Of a DNA stretch of 64,000 nt, positions 1 through 11,234 are shown in pieces (the first letter of the stretch is position 1; each line of letters starts with the position of its first letter). The position numbers and the translations under genes were made by a program. A model generated the notes under the pieces. It worked only from the letters and a program-made list of their open reading frames with translations, ran no database searches and was not told the DNA's origin. Source of the stretch: Hysterangium stoloniferum (taxonomy: Eukaryota; Basidiomycota; Agaricomycetes; Hysterangiales; Hysterangiaceae). The stretch is from the NCBI GenBank assembly GCA_015178975.1, contig WHVD01000014.1, forward strand, positions 248,001-312,000, in the 5' to 3' direction.

Positions 1-577
1 CTGTTCTTTCTCCTCATTGGCAGGTGGATACACAAGTATTTCGCGATGGGAATGGGTGGTGGTGGTGGCTTATTACAAGTTCTTGTTAGAGATGGTGCTT
101 GGGCATTTTTCATGGTGTTTGGTTAGTGATCTTCATTACAAGCATAACAGCCCTGATTCGTACTTCTTCAGCGCTATTGCTTTGGTTTGTAATCCAATTT
201 TCAATAGATTCAATGGGTGGAGTCGGAATTATGGCCCTATTGTGAGCAGTTGACTGTAGATCGTGCCTATGTAATGTCTGTCGAACTGAACAACGGTCCT
301 ACAGATGGTTACACACTTTCCTTGGCGTAGTGGTGAGTTATTCCCGCGTATACTTAAATTATACGTTATCATATATGTCTCTCAGGGCCCACGTCTTGTT
401 CTTAATCTGCGTGATTTCGATCGGAAGCCGAGGTCATTAATGTCGGAAGACTGTGAACTCCATACCATTAGTCATCGGTCGACTGTTTATGCATCATCAA
501 GTTTACATACAGGTACCCAGCAGGAGCAGTTGACGTCATCTGAGGGAATTAAAAAAGGTCACAACATACTACTATGA
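1..577 (+). pseudogene. 3' half of a DUF6533-type membrane protein gene, cut by the window edge
   Basis: This is a second copy, on the opposite strand, of the gene at 8307-6937; nucleotide identity is high (roughly nine bases in ten by eye). Visible exons are about 1-121 (a helix, then the motif RDGAWAFF), 151-241 (last helix), 305-332 and 386-577 (GPRLVLNLRDF, then a polar tail ending with TGA at 575-577). Introns are 122-150, about 242-304 and 333-385. The 5' half lies outside the window, so intactness cannot be judged. It converges on the other copy across the palindrome and is best read as the result of one inverted duplication. Confidence 0.6.
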
Positions 578-2434
578 ATGATGGTAGTATATTGATCCGA
601 TGTGCGGAAATGTTCATGTATATGAGTTTTTGGGTATGACACAATTATATACCAAAAGTTTGTTACAATTACATATACGGTTTCGAATATAAAAACAAAG
701 ACGACCACTAAGATACAACGGGGTCGGTCCTCTGTGCATAGTCCTTCGATGGCAGATTAATGTATGATCCATTCAGTGATTCTGGATGGGAAGCGACAGT
801 TTTGTCTCATTAGTTGGCTCCCTAATATGATATATTTATCTCTTCAGATCTGAAAATGGAACTCACCCACATCAGGAAAGTGGGAAGATCGATCAGTATG
901 TGGTCTATATTGTCTAGAGCCATCTAGGAGAGCTAGCGGAGGGAAATTTTCATTCATAATCCAGATGAGATATGTGATCTCATTGAAGTCTACAAAATCA
1001 AGAGGGGCGAAGATATCATTTTCTCGAATCCATTTTAGGTCGAAGTAGCCAGGATCAGACTATGTTCATGACATTGTGAGTAAAATTAATTCATCTAAAG
1101 TTGTTCTCACAAAATAAAATTCCCCCCTTCGCATACTCAATTTAGATTTAAATAGGTCATGTGTCTATCAAGCGCGATACCTCTTACATAGGACAGAGAC
1201 TTTGTAGGATTTATCGGCATCGGCACTAAATTCTGGTATTCAGCCACAATGTTATATTGTACTTCCCTCCTGTTTTAGTATCATGTTTGTATATATTACA
1301 CTGGCAATATCTATGGTATTTTAGTAGCGGCTTCTCCTTCTCTGCAAACTGAAACTTAAAGCAATGACCTCGCGCCGTATGGCGTATGAGTAACTTCGTC
1401 ATTTTCAAATGGCCAACAGTGGCTTAATTTAAGAAATTCGCGTAAAGAACCATTTGACCTGCCAGTGTCCTCATGTTTTAACTAATCGTATTTTTGCCAT
1501 TGAGGCAGGATCGATGTCATGGTATCAGGGCGATTGTAATCACTGTACCAGAGTTTTCTTTTGCACAGTTATACTTGGTCTTGTAGCACGGGATACCACA
1601 TTACCAATGATGACGCATCGAGATTGAAACACTTGTCGGTATCAAAAGGAGAAATATTACGACCATTACCTTGTTCAATTAGAAATTTGAATAGTGATAA
1701 TCGGTGTTAGAGAGATCTGGAACTATCTAGAGTAAAACAAAGAGAGCCGTCCTGACAAGCGGAATCATGATTCACTGGTGGAAGTATTTGGCAATGCGCT
1801 ACGTGGGCAATGATCAGTACAACAGGCGCATCATCCTCTAATCGAACTTGCGATTTGTGGCACCGTGGAGGGCAGGTAATATTACAGGAAGGTTGAATTG
1901 AGTAGTAAGACTGCTGTGCCTTGTGAGCATGTGTGCTCTTCGGAAACATTCAACGAGACAGACACCTGGTGGATCGTCGACTTAGATGGAGAATGTATGC
2001 GGCTTCTTGATGGGAAAGGTTGTTCTACGTATAATGAGAGATGTCAAACATCTCCCGCGTTGCGATAAACAAACAAAGTCAGTACAGTCGCCATGTACTC
2101 GTTCAATCAAAAGCTCACTTAAATTTTTCAAAGAGTCGTACCAATGAGAAGGATATCCCGGACTTTTTCAGACGTATCTCCCGTCCCAATAGCGTTCCAG
2201 AGTGAAAAAGGTGAATCTAATGGAATACAAGTTGATCTAGTGGCAACGAGCACCAAAAAATTAGAAACAAACTGTCCCTCCGAATCTCGTTTATTGTAGT
2301 TGGCAGTGTCTGAAATTGTTTTACAAAAACTGTTGCGAGATGCAAAAAAAAAGAACTCTAATCAAGGGTTGCTGGCGCCAAAGGCACCTCATCCGCATTG
2401 GATGACAAGCACATGACACCAACCTTGAAGAACG
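578..2434. other. Palindrome-arm DNA without a recognisable gene
   Basis: No conserved coding sequence is seen; short ORFs (such as 1707-1949 minus) show no family signature. The segment 1590-1710 is repeated inverted near 36300-36400. About 1630-2415 is missing from the other palindrome arm and is probably an insertion, although its ends were not resolved. Confidence 0.5.
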
Positions 2435-2702
2435 TATTAAAAATAGTATGAGTTGACTTATTGTAATACACAATCAACAAGGTGGTAATAGTCTTGTAAT
2501 ATAAGTATTTATGTCTCAATCAATGTGTCAGTTAGTGAATCACCTTCTGACATAGTAGGTAGGATGCTAGTTTAGGTGTACACTGGTTCTGGCATGCATT
2601 AACTCAGAAAACATGGTCCATAATTAGCATCCTCCTATGAAAAAGTGAAGAAATAGGTGAACCGCCCCTAAGAAAAGGGTGGTTTCATCACCCATTCCAA
2701 CA
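2435..2702 (-). mobile_element. Solo LTR, 268 bp
   Basis: Reads TGTTGGAATGGG...TTTTTAATA on the minus strand. It is flanked by GAACG (2430-2434) and GAAAG (2703-2707), a 5-bp target duplication with one mismatch. The matching place in the other arm (about 5330-5350) lacks it. A decayed relative lies at 18674-20540, where a Tc1 element has inserted into it. Confidence 0.7.
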
Positions 2703-2829
2703 GAAAGCATCCACAGCCAAATTTAGCCCACTTGCAATTACTACGGCTGGATCACTCATCAAATAGCCTGGAACCGTGGGAGCAGAACCTGTTGCAAAGC
2801 ATTTCATTCCAACTGTCTCAAATTTATGC

Positions 2830-3000
2830 TGCATACCGTGATGATCGATGACTGGTTAAGCGCGCCTGATCTGAAAGTGATACGTGACACAATGAGACAC
2901 AATGACCAGCTATAATAACAGAAGAAGTGCAGAAGAACCGTCCCTCACATCCGTCATCGAAACAACTCTTTCATTGAAAACTTCTCGTTAAGATATATAT
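2830..3000 (+). pseudogene. 3' fragment of the local His/Cys gene family
   Basis: The stretch that would encode the conserved C-terminal region (DNRRSEEGPSLTSVIETTL in the copy at 43.1 kb) is recognisable at the DNA level, including the run for NRRS.EEPSLTSVIETTL. It is truncated on both sides and carries no upstream exon. Its inverted twin is at 5000-5165. Confidence 0.6.
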
Positions 3001-3119
3001 AGTAATTCGGCAACACATTACCGAGTCGGCATTCTCCCCCTGTTTTCTATGCGGTCGACGCTATTATTCCAACAGAAGAAACAAATTAGCCTTTCATCCA
3101 GAAGCCTGGCTTCGACGCG

Positions 3120-3530
3120 GATATAAACTGCCGAGTTTCAAAAGCGGCCTGCTTGTACCTAAAGCACGTCTATACATATTGAGCACATCTTCTGTGACCC
3201 AAATTAACCGGGAGGTAGATGTGGGCTCACACAACCGTCACATACCCGTTGGTTTCTCTTTAATTGAGTTGTTTTTTGTATTTATTATCGTATCAAGGGA
3301 GCTACCTTGACACATATCTCAAACTGAGAATATATGATTTGGCTTGCCTATTTTGAGACAGCTTTGTCGCCCAATACTCGGCTAATAGCTCATGCCGCCA
3401 AGTCGATTCGCCGGGCACACAATAATCTTTGTCAGGTCCAAAGCCGGGGCGCCCGGTAAATGATGGCATCGTAAATAAAGACCCGGGAAGGGCGGCAATC
3501 ATAGTACTGCAAGATATCGAGTTCACAGTC
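3120..3530. repeat. CpG-rich version of a repeat decayed at 18.5-20.8 kb
   Basis: 3147-3290 matches 18525-18670 and 3288-3520 matches 20535-20770. Most differences are CG here against TG or CA there, for example CCGCCAAGTCGATTCGCCGG against CTGCCAAGTCAATTTCCCTG. This arm therefore keeps the less mutated copy. Confidence 0.65.
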
Positions 3531-3575
3531 GATTGTTACGACTCGGCATCCCGGCCCCAGATCTCATCCCATTAG

Positions 3576-4349
3576 CGTCAACTTAAGCTTACTTGCTCTA
3601 ATGCGCCGTACCGTCCCCCAGACACGCACTCAGACTTTTAAAATGTCTAATCATCAATTTCTAATAAAGAAATTATCCTCCTGCCATAATGAGACAAATT
3701 TCTGTTGCTGTATTTAATTAAGTTTTTATAAAAAAAGTCTTATTATCTGGACCAAAAAGGAGATGTGTAAGAATAAAATTCATTAGGATATGACTCTGTG
3801 ACATTAGTGTTGAAATAGGATGGATAGTAACTTGCAGGATTCCCGGTGTTGATGGCAGCGAGTTGAGGGGGTCGACCGGTGCTGATGGCGAAGCGTGTGG
3901 TGACTGGATCATTTAACACTGGGTAAAGGGGGGCTATAGGATATGTTTGTGATTTTTGTGTTAAAATTTCGGGCCCTACACGAGGAAAGGAAATGGCGAG
4001 TTGTGGATTCGTGCAGGTACTTGTATTGCGATGATTGCGAAGCAGCATACCCTGATGGGATCCACTCAGCGCCAACGGGAATTTAGCAAATAATTCCTCA
4101 TTCTCTCGCAAATCATTTCTTTGCTATATTAATTAGATACATACTTTTAATGCTTGAGGGCTAATTTTCATATTGATGGCAGTTTTCGACATTGCCAGGA
4201 GGTTCTCCTTCTAATTTTCATAATGCTTGTGTTCCGGCTAGACTACACTGCTTTTAATATCATTTGTCTGGGAGTTTATCAATTTATTTATAATAAATAA
4301 AAGTAGCTGGGCTCAATGAGGCGATATGACACCGGTAGCGAATATTGAT
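3576..4349. other. Spacer between the palindrome arms
   Basis: Non-repeated centre of the palindrome. It holds a 122-codon proline- and asparagine-rich open frame (4111-3743, minus) with no motif I recognise and no intron or promoter evidence; I do not call it a gene. Confidence 0.4.
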
Positions 4350-4999
4350 GTGATCAGATCTGTGGCCGGGATGCCGAGTCGTAACAATCGACTGAGTCCT
4401 GAAGATATCGTTTCTTAAGCGCCTTACGAATTGTTGGTTATGTACAGGGTGTTATGGTACACAAGTAATCGTGAAGTACAAAATGCACTTGAACCCAGAA
4501 TCCGTAGACTTTATACACTTCCCCACCTTTCCTAGCATCCCTTGACACCCGCGTCGAAGCCAGGCTTCTGGATGAAAGGCTAATTTGTTTCTTCTGCAGC
4601 TGTTGAACTGAAGTGTCAATTGTTTCACGGACGGTCTGGCTTCTGATGTGAAGTTTCCTACATCCAGCTGTAAATATCTCATCTTCAGTGACGTCTAACT
4701 TCGATACTGGGGGATCTAAATTAGCTCAAAATACTCATTAGTTTCTTCACGATTGCAAATTCCTGTTGTTGTGCCTGCCATATCGAAAGAACTCCGGATT
4801 CCCGATGCGGACAGAATATTTCATTCAACTTCCAGATACAAACCTAATACTCCATACATGCGCATGTGGACTAGTGACCTTAGGTTGAGGATAAGAAGAG
4901 AAGTCGATTATTTATTAGGCGGATACAGGATCAATGCAGCATCGCAGTTGAAACGCTGACTCGAGAACTGGCCATATCAATACCTGCTACTTGAAATAA

Positions 5000-5165
5000 T
5001 ATCCCTCCTACCGGGATGAGGATATGAGCTCGCTGACCATTCTCTGCTCTGCGATCAATGAAAGAGTTGTTTCGATGGCGGAGGTGAGGGACGGTCTTTC
5101 TGCACTTCTTCTGTTATTATAGTTGTCGTTGTGTCAACGTATCGCTTTCAGATCAGGCGCGCTTA
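5000..5165 (-). pseudogene. 3' fragment of the local His/Cys gene family
   Basis: Inverted twin of 2830-3000, readable on the minus strand up to the segment equivalent to AEQRMASEL in the copy at 43.2 kb. No upstream exon is attached; the 5' exon fragment at 6045-6412 lies on the same strand but is separated from it by repeat DNA. Confidence 0.6.
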
Positions 5166-5635
5166 ACCAGTCATCGATCATCACTGCGCAGCCTAAATTT
5201 GAGATTGTTGGAATGAAATGCTTTGAAACAGGTTCTGCTTCCACGGTTCCAGGCTATTTGGTGAGGGTGATCGCTGCATTCGGTCCATGTCAGCCGTAGC
5301 AATTGCAAGTGGCCTAAATTTGGCTGTGGATGCGTTCTTCAAGGTGTTTTAATCTCGATGCGGCATCATCTGTGGTAATGTGGTATCCCGTGCTACAAGA
5401 CCAAGTATAGCTGTGCAAAAGAAAACTCTGGTACAGTGATTACAATCGCCCTGATACCATGACATCGATCCCGCCTCAATGGCAAAAATACTATTAGTTA
5501 AAACATGAGGACACTGGCAGGTCGAATGGTTCTTTACGCGAATTTCTTAAATTAAACCACTGTTGGCCATTTGAAAATACGGAAGCATGAAGAAGTTGCC
5601 AATGGGCCATACGACGCGAGGTCACTGCTTTGATC

Positions 5636-5841
5636 TGTTGAGATGAGATGGACTTCGACCTCACCCGAGTATAGCAGGGACCCTCGCAAACGCGCGGGGA
5701 GCTCTATTCACACATAGCTACATATATATACAATAGGAACAATGGAATCCTAATGAGGAAAACAACAAGGATGTGAGACAAGAGGACAATGGGGAAAAGG
5801 AACAAAAGAATATGAGCTTGTATGATGCTCGAAATCCAACA
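5636..5841. mobile_element. Solo LTR, 206 bp, family shared with 27793-27999
   Basis: Begins TGTTGAGATG and ends AAATCCAACA. An exact 5-bp target duplication TGATC lies at 5631-5635 and 5842-5846. The left palindrome arm near 1350 is the uninterrupted site. A TATA-like run (catatatata) lies near 5713. Confidence 0.8.
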
Positions 5842-6044
5842 TGATCTGCTGTTTGCGGATCAGGAGAACCCGCTACTAAAATACCATAGATAGTGCTAGT
5901 ATAAGTTATACAAACATGACACTAAAACCGGAGGGAAGTACAATACACCATTGTGGCTGAATATCAGAATTTAGTGCCAATGCCGATAAATCCTACAAAG
6001 CCTCTGTCCTATGTAAGATGTATCACGATTGATAGACACATGAC

Positions 6045-6412
6045 CTATTTAAATCTAAATTGCGTGTCTCTCACCTCGACGTGATGATTGGGAGAGAAAA
6101 GTGTTCGATGGACATCAACGACAGATGTCGAGTGAGGAGCACGTTCTACGACCAGGAACACCAATGATTGGTGCGATTCGGATCTGAGTGGGGAAACAGC
6201 TGCGACAACAAATTCGTGCTCTCCCTTTTTATTTTTCTCCTTAAACATACCAATGAAGGATATGACATAAACATCCCGGTAGGAAAGGAGCGACTGACGG
6301 ACGAGCTTGTAGCATATCGGAGGACACGAAACTTCCCTGGTGTCGAGGGATATTGGGAAAGGTGAATCGGACGGCATGTATATAATATATTATTTCTCAA
6401 GGGGTTGTCCAT
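6045..6412 (-). pseudogene. 5' fragment of the local His/Cys gene family
   Basis: The minus strand encodes the diagnostic family block: a YRDVYVISFI helix-like segment, KKGEHEFVVAAV, FLVVERAP and HRTLFSPN. It stops at about 6060, where unrelated repeat sequence begins, so the Cys-containing half is missing. The upstream wording (SLDTREVSCPPICYKLV) recurs at 45956-46060, so the two fragments share a 5' exon type different from that at 37522 and 58373. Confidence 0.65.
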
Positions 6413-6936
6413 TTCTTTACTTAGAGCTTATATGTATATGAAGTAGTTTTGCAGAGGCGATACGGCGGAAGTAAGGGCTAAGTATTACGAGATCAAATCT
6501 TGACCCCTTAGATCTATAGTAAGCTTTTATACCGACTAGTAAATAGGGATCTTGCGAAAGTAGTGTCTCTAGCCGAGCTAGCTAGCTCTCCTAGATGGCT
6601 CTAGACAATATAGACCACATACTTATTGATCTTCCCACTTTCCTAATGTGGGTGAGTTCCATTCTCAGATCTGAAGGGATAAATATATCATATTAGGGAG
6701 CCAACTAATGAGACAAAACTGTTGCTTACCCATCCAGAATCACTGAATGGATCGTACATTAAGCTGTCATCCAAGGACTATGTACAGAGGACCCGTTGTA
6801 TCTTAGTGGTCGTCTTTCTTTTTATATTCGAAACCGTATATGTAATTGTAACAGATTTTTGGTATATAATTGTGTCATACCCAAGAACTCATATACATGA
6901 ACATTTCCGCACATCGGATCAATATACTACCATCAT

Positions 6937-8307
6937 TCATAGTAGTATGTTGTGACCTTTTTTAATTCCCTCAGATGACGTCGACTGCTCCTGCTGGGTA
7001 CCTGTATGCAAACTTGATGATGCATAAAAAGTCGACCGATGATTAATGGTATGCATTTCACATTCTTCCGATAATAATGACCTCCGCCTCCGATCGAAAT
7101 CACGCAGATTAAGAATAAGACGTGGGCCCTGAGAGACATGTGGTAACGTATAATTTAAGTATACGCGGGAATAACTCACCACTACGCCAAGGGAAGTGTG
7201 TAACCATCTGTAGGACCGTTGTTCAGTTCGACAGACATTGCATAAGCACGATCTACAATCAATTACTCACAATTGGGCCATAATTCCGACTCCACCAATT
7301 GAATCTATTGAAAATTGGATTACAAACCAAAGCAATAGCGCTGAAGCAGTACGAATCAGGGCTGTTATGCTTGTAATGAAGACCACTAACCAAACACAGT
7401 GAAAAATGCCCAAGCACCATCTCTAACAAGAACTTGGAATAGGCCACGACCGCCCATTCCCGTCGTGAAATACTTGTGTATCCACATGCCAATGAGGAGA
7501 AAGAACAGGATGCTGTCATATGCAAGACCAAATGTCCTTTATGACACATCTTACTTGGTTATACCATACGATGGGGTTTATTCTACATACCAGTAATACG
7601 GAGATGCCTTGGGCACACTGACTGCAAAACACGGAGCGTTGCGGAATTTCGAAGGAATACTCGATGGGATTCGTTCAAACACCCATCGAGAGAGTTGAAT
7701 CATCATGAAGACGAAGCCTGCCCCATGGATTGCGAAAAATAAGATATACAAGGCAATAAGTAAGCCTTTGGGTCTTCCGTAAAGTGCGTACACTAATAAA
7801 TCAGTAAAAATCAATACTAATGATTGTGATTGCTTACGTCGCACAACGAGAAGCAGTTCTACACCCAAAAATACAAAGTAACCTATTATGTTTTGGATCC
7901 ATATCCACACTGCACAGCCAGCAGCAGTTAGAAGCATATGGGTGGCTAGAGATGTATGAAACTGGAGTTGCATACTATAAGTTCACATTAGCAAGGCTCC
8001 GGAGAGTGGACAGCAGAAAGTTCACATTGTGAGCACTGAATTCAGATATCGAACCTCAAAAAAAAGGAAAGAAATAAAACTCCATTTTCCCCTATGGATG
8101 TAATGACGGGATTGAGTTCTTGTACGGATGGAGGGTTAGGATGGCAACGCACTTCCACATTAACTCCACCTGTATGAGTGCTATTAAACAAATACTAGAC
8201 AACATACAAAATTCACGATAAGTACTTACCTCATCTCCGAATGTAATACAGTAATCCCAGAAGAAAAATGTCGCTGCTGCCACTATGAAGTACGGCAGCG
8301 TGTTCAT
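6937..8307 (-). CDS. DUF6533-type seven-helix membrane protein, 318 aa, nine exons
   Basis: Exons (minus strand) 8307-8230, 8169-8153, 8091-8026, 7974-7838, 7792-7591, 7536-7391, 7361-7271, 7207-7180 and 7128-6937 join to 957 nt, an open frame of 318 codons plus stop, with GT-AG introns throughout. The first helix ends in the family-like signature FFFWDYCITFGDEV; later come LYALYGRPK, YDSILFFLLIG, VRDGAWAFF and GPRLILNLRDF, in the order seen in Agaricomycete DUF6533 proteins. About seven hydrophobic segments are visible, so a plasma-membrane or endomembrane location is inferred; function is unknown for the family. An earlier in-frame ATG at 8349 exists, but 8307 fits the family N-terminus better. 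The intron 7390-7362 is only 29 nt. A convergent copy starts the window. Confidence 0.75.
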
Positions 8308-8690
8308 AATAATTATGAATAGTAGTTCGGATCCACGACGGCAAATCACTTACAGGAGCTATATTGTATTTGAGTTGTTGTCTTGACGAACTGACCCAAG
8401 TCAAATGGTGAAGGACTCATTATCCCTTTGCAAATATGAAAGAGGCAGAGATGATATTATGTGTCGACGTAAGACATTTATAGAATTGTCTTGGGCTTAC
8501 ATTAGCATCCCAAGGGGACGTCCTGATAAAATCAGGATTTTTTTTGGTGAGACAGATATGAGACATGACCTTGATTCTGGGGCAGAATCCGGTCACGATC
8601 ACGATCATAAATCGAACATTATAACGACAAATCACCCCCTGCCTACAAACGCGTCGGCTTGATACTCGTACGCCAACATTTTTCTCACGT

Positions 8691-8990
8691 GGGCTGAAAT
8701 AGGCTCAAGCGCCCGAGTCTGTGTCAAGCTTACACCTAGCGCACAAGTCTACGTCAAGCCTACATGGCATACGGTACCTTAGACACGTATTCACCAATAG
8801 TATATTTAAGTACAGTGTTCGTAACCTCATACCTCAGTCGAAGTACACCATAGTATCGACTGAGGTATGTTGCTTGTCTCTTTCTTTCTCCTCACGTCTA
8901 GCTTACATAATGTGCTGTAGCGTATTTCGTTACAGGTAACAAATATAGTCGAAGTACACCATAGTATCGACTGAGCGTATTTCGTTACAG
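8691..8990 (+). mobile_element. Truncated LTR of the cap-site-hairpin type
   Basis: Contains a TATA-like run at 8801-8810; about 20 nt further begins a hairpin 8832-8865 (CCTCAGTCG...CGACTGAGG) followed by the 5' splice-like GAG|GTATGT at 8865. Segment X1 ends TTACAG at 8935 and abuts GTAAC; a second copy of the hairpin (8945-8975) is followed by X2, identical to X1, ending at 8990. The usual 16-19 nt LTR end after X2 and a target duplication are missing, so the 3' edge is deleted. The partner arm lacks the insertion. Confidence 0.6.
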
Positions 8991-9023
8991 ATATTTCCCA
9001 TCTAAGCGAATGGACCTCTAAAT

Positions 9024-9335
9024 TGTTGTAATACGAAGTCTATAACAATAATACTCAGTCTCGTAGTTGTAAACAAGAACTGAATTCTATAATGGCTAAC
9101 CTATAACAATAATACTAATAGAAGTATCAGTACCTAGTTATTGTGCATTATTTAATAAAGATCTACTAACCTCAGTCTCGTAGTTGTAAACAAGAACTGA
9201 GGAAAAACTTTCTAACTCAGACTTACAGCATATATAATGCTTTTGACATCACATACACAAATGTATGCAGAAGTTGTGGACCGTAGTGGACCAATACATG
9301 CACGTGACACAGACGCGTCGTGTAGTATTCCAACA
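9024..9335 (-). mobile_element. Solo LTR A (312 bp), cap-site-hairpin type
   Basis: On the minus strand TGTTGGAATAC...CGTATTACAACA, with exact target duplication TAAAT at 9019-9023 and 9336-9340. The TATA-like sequence is near 9231-9238, the hairpin at 9202-9170, and GAG|GTTAGT starts at 9170. X1 (GTATTATTGTTATAG) ends at 9101, followed by the second hairpin copy and by X2, identical to X1, ending at 9040. The site is empty in the partner arm. Confidence 0.85.
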
Positions 9336-9361
9336 TAAATAAACGCATTAGAGGGGCCGTC

Positions 9362-9598
9362 TGTTGGAATAAAATCTCGAAGCTCGCAACAATCAGAAAC
9401 AAGGACGAATGTGATTTCCGTTTGACCCTCTGTGTCTCGTAGGAGGCAAACGGATAGCGTAAATACAAAAATCTATACTAGTTATATACACCTTGAGAAA
9501 CAATAGATGTATGGCAACAAAAGGTTATGCTGAACAATGGGGTAGGAAATTTCCGGTGTGGCACCTTATGCATGCTCGCACAGCCCTATATTCTAACA
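9362..9598. repeat. LTR copy 1 of the 1260-bp element
   Basis: 237 bp, nearly identical to 10385-10621. Confidence 0.85.
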
Positions 9599-10104
9599 CA
9601 CTCCCTCGAGCAAAACAAGGTGCCAAAAGCACTCCCTGAAATTCTGAAAATTCTCCAAAATTCTCTCAGCTTCTTCAATACTTCCCAAATCCCTCTAAAA
9701 TCATCTGGAGGCCCGCTCAAGGCATTTCTTCGATGGTCTTCTGGAGGCCCGCTCAAGGCACTCCCTCGTCGGTCTTATGGTGGCCCGCTCAAGGCACTCC
9801 CTCAATCGTCTTCTGGAGGCTCACTGAAAGCACTCCCTCGATTCTTCTTCTGCTGAAACGGCATAAGGAGGCCCGCTCAAGGCTCCCTTCTTCAGTTCTT
9901 CTGCCCCCAGGCTCATGGAGGACTTCCTCTGCAAGTTTAGAGGCATTGCAAGCCTTCTTCTGCAAGTTTAGAGGCTATGCAAGCCTTCTTCTGCCTCGAC
10001 AACAAGAGGACTTTGATCTGCACTCCGAGTGAGCGGCTTTCTTCTGCGCGACGGACAACGGCAGGAATCGGGTTCGATGCACGCTGTTCAACGAGGCGTG
10101 GCTG

Positions 10105-10265
10105 ACGGTTCTGTTCGATGTGCGACGCTTTTCAACGAGGCGTCCACGGGTTCGGGTTCGGATTCGGTGTGCGACGCTTTTCAACAAGGCGTCCATGGTT
10201 CGGGTTTGGGTTCAGTGTGCGACGCTTTTCAACGAGGCGTCCACGGTTCCGATTCGGGTTCGACT
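10105..10265 (+). repeat. Tandem repeat of about 48 bp, three copies plus a partial
   Basis: Each unit begins TGTGCGACGCTTTTCAACRA and continues with GGCGTCCAYGG and a TTCGGG-rich tail. It lies in the interior of the 1260-bp LTR element. A second, shorter repeat (GGAGGCCCGCTCAAGGCA type) fills 9700-9860. Confidence 0.7.
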
Positions 10266-10384
10266 TCGTAGCGTGAGTGTCTGCGACGATAAAGCGAGCG
10301 GCTAGTCAAAGCCGTGCAAGTCTAGTGGTTTCAGCCCCACTCGGCATTGCTTGATAATGCCCTTCAAGCTAGGTTATCCGTTTG

Positions 10385-10621
10385 TGTTGGAATAAAATCT
10401 CGAAGCTCGCAACAATCAGAAACAAGGACGAATGTGATTTCCGTTTGACCCTCTGTGTCTCGTAGGAGGCAAACGGATAGCGTAAATACAAAAATCTATA
10501 CTAGTTATATACGCCTTGAGAAACAATAGACGTATGGCAACAAAAGGTTACGCTGAACAATGGGGTAGGAAATTGCCGGTGTGGCACCTTATGCGTGCTC
10601 GCACAGCCCTATATTCTAACA
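10385..10621. repeat. LTR copy 2 of the 1260-bp element
   Basis: 237 bp, nearly identical to 9362-9598. Confidence 0.85.
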
Positions 10622-10700
10622 CCGTCTGCCTCACCATCTACGTCCACGTCTCGATGCCAGGAAAAGGAAGGTGAACTGTTGATATTTTGGAGGCAGACCT

Positions 10701-10977
10701 TGTTGGAATATTAGCGCGACGCTCACATGACAGTGTTTAGGTCCACTACGGTCCACAACTGGCGGATGGATATGTGGTGTCAAAAGTTCTATATATGCTA
10801 TACTTCTGAGTCAGAAATTTTTCCTCAGTCTTCGTTTACTTTATACGAGACTGAGGTTAGTAGATATTCTAGAATGAATGTAGTATATTGTCATAGGTTA
10901 GCAATTATAGAATATAGTCTTTCGTTTACTTTATACGAGATTGAGTATATTGTTATAGATTACTTCGTAATTCAACA
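10701..10977 (+). mobile_element. Solo LTR B (277 bp), cap-site-hairpin type
   Basis: TGTTGGAATATT...CGTAATTCAACA with exact target duplication GACCT at 10696-10700 and 10978-10982. TATA-like sequence near 10792, hairpin 10823-10856 followed by GTTAGT at 10856, X1 ending TCATAG at 10896 directly before GTTAGC, second hairpin copy, X2 ending at 10958. Same family as solo LTR A but in opposite orientation; its intron-like segment is shorter (41 nt). Confidence 0.85.
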
Positions 10978-11234
10978 GACCTGTGCGTGCGCATATATTA
11001 TGTGAACGTTCCCCGAACAATCAATACTGCCTATCCAGCTATATCCCCTCTTCCCCGTCCTCTACCAAACTTGAGAGCACTCAATGTGAAAAAAATTCAA
11101 GCTCCGCAGGTCTTTTAGCCAGTCCTGTTGATGCCTCGAGGAGAAGTATTGGTTTGGAAGGTCGGGAATTACGGTCCGAATGAAAACTCGGTTATGACGT
11201 GGGACATGTTCATCACTGCTAGCACTTGAGCTAG

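Larger units (their letters stand above)
1..3575. repeat. Left arm of a 7.5-kb imperfect palindrome
   Basis: Blocks of this arm recur inverted in 4350-7530: 1-1000 with 6560-7530, 1140-1620 with 5370-6060, 2705-2990 with 5060-5350, 3060-3120 with 4545-4605, and 3530-3575 with 4350-4395. Arm-specific insertions break the symmetry (a solo LTR at 2435-2702; about 1630-2415; about 3120-3520). The arm probably continues left of the window, because the right-hand gene extends to at least 8307. Confidence 0.8.
4350..7530. repeat. Right arm of the 7.5-kb imperfect palindrome
   Basis: Inverted counterpart of 1-3575. It differs by a solo LTR at 5636-5841, by a family-gene fragment at 6045-6412, and by lacking the 2435-2702 LTR and the 3120-3520 block. 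The centre of symmetry lies near 3960. Confidence 0.8.
9362..10621. mobile_element. Non-autonomous LTR retroelement, 1260 bp, complete with target duplication
   Basis: Two 237-bp direct LTRs (9362-9598 and 10385-10621) differ at only a few positions and have the termini TGTTGGAAT...ATTCTAACA. The exact 5-bp target duplication CCGTC lies at 9357-9361 and 10622-10626, and the empty site is in the partner arm near 30165. The 786-bp interior has no pol domain; it consists largely of short tandem repeats, some open across frames (9527-9856 and 10029-10271). I could not identify a primer-binding site, so the sense is undecided. High LTR identity means recent insertion, so an autonomous partner probably exists elsewhere. 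Confidence 0.85.

Noticed and set aside
9527-10305. Protein-coding genes in the 1260-bp element
   Set aside because: Overlapping frames follow the tandem repeats; no domain, intron or codon pattern supports them.
9024-10977. One large transposon with terminal inverted repeats 9024-9335 and 10701-10977
   Set aside because: The DNA between them is present in the partner arm, and each end has its own target duplication (TAAAT, GACCT), so they are two solo LTRs in opposite orientation.
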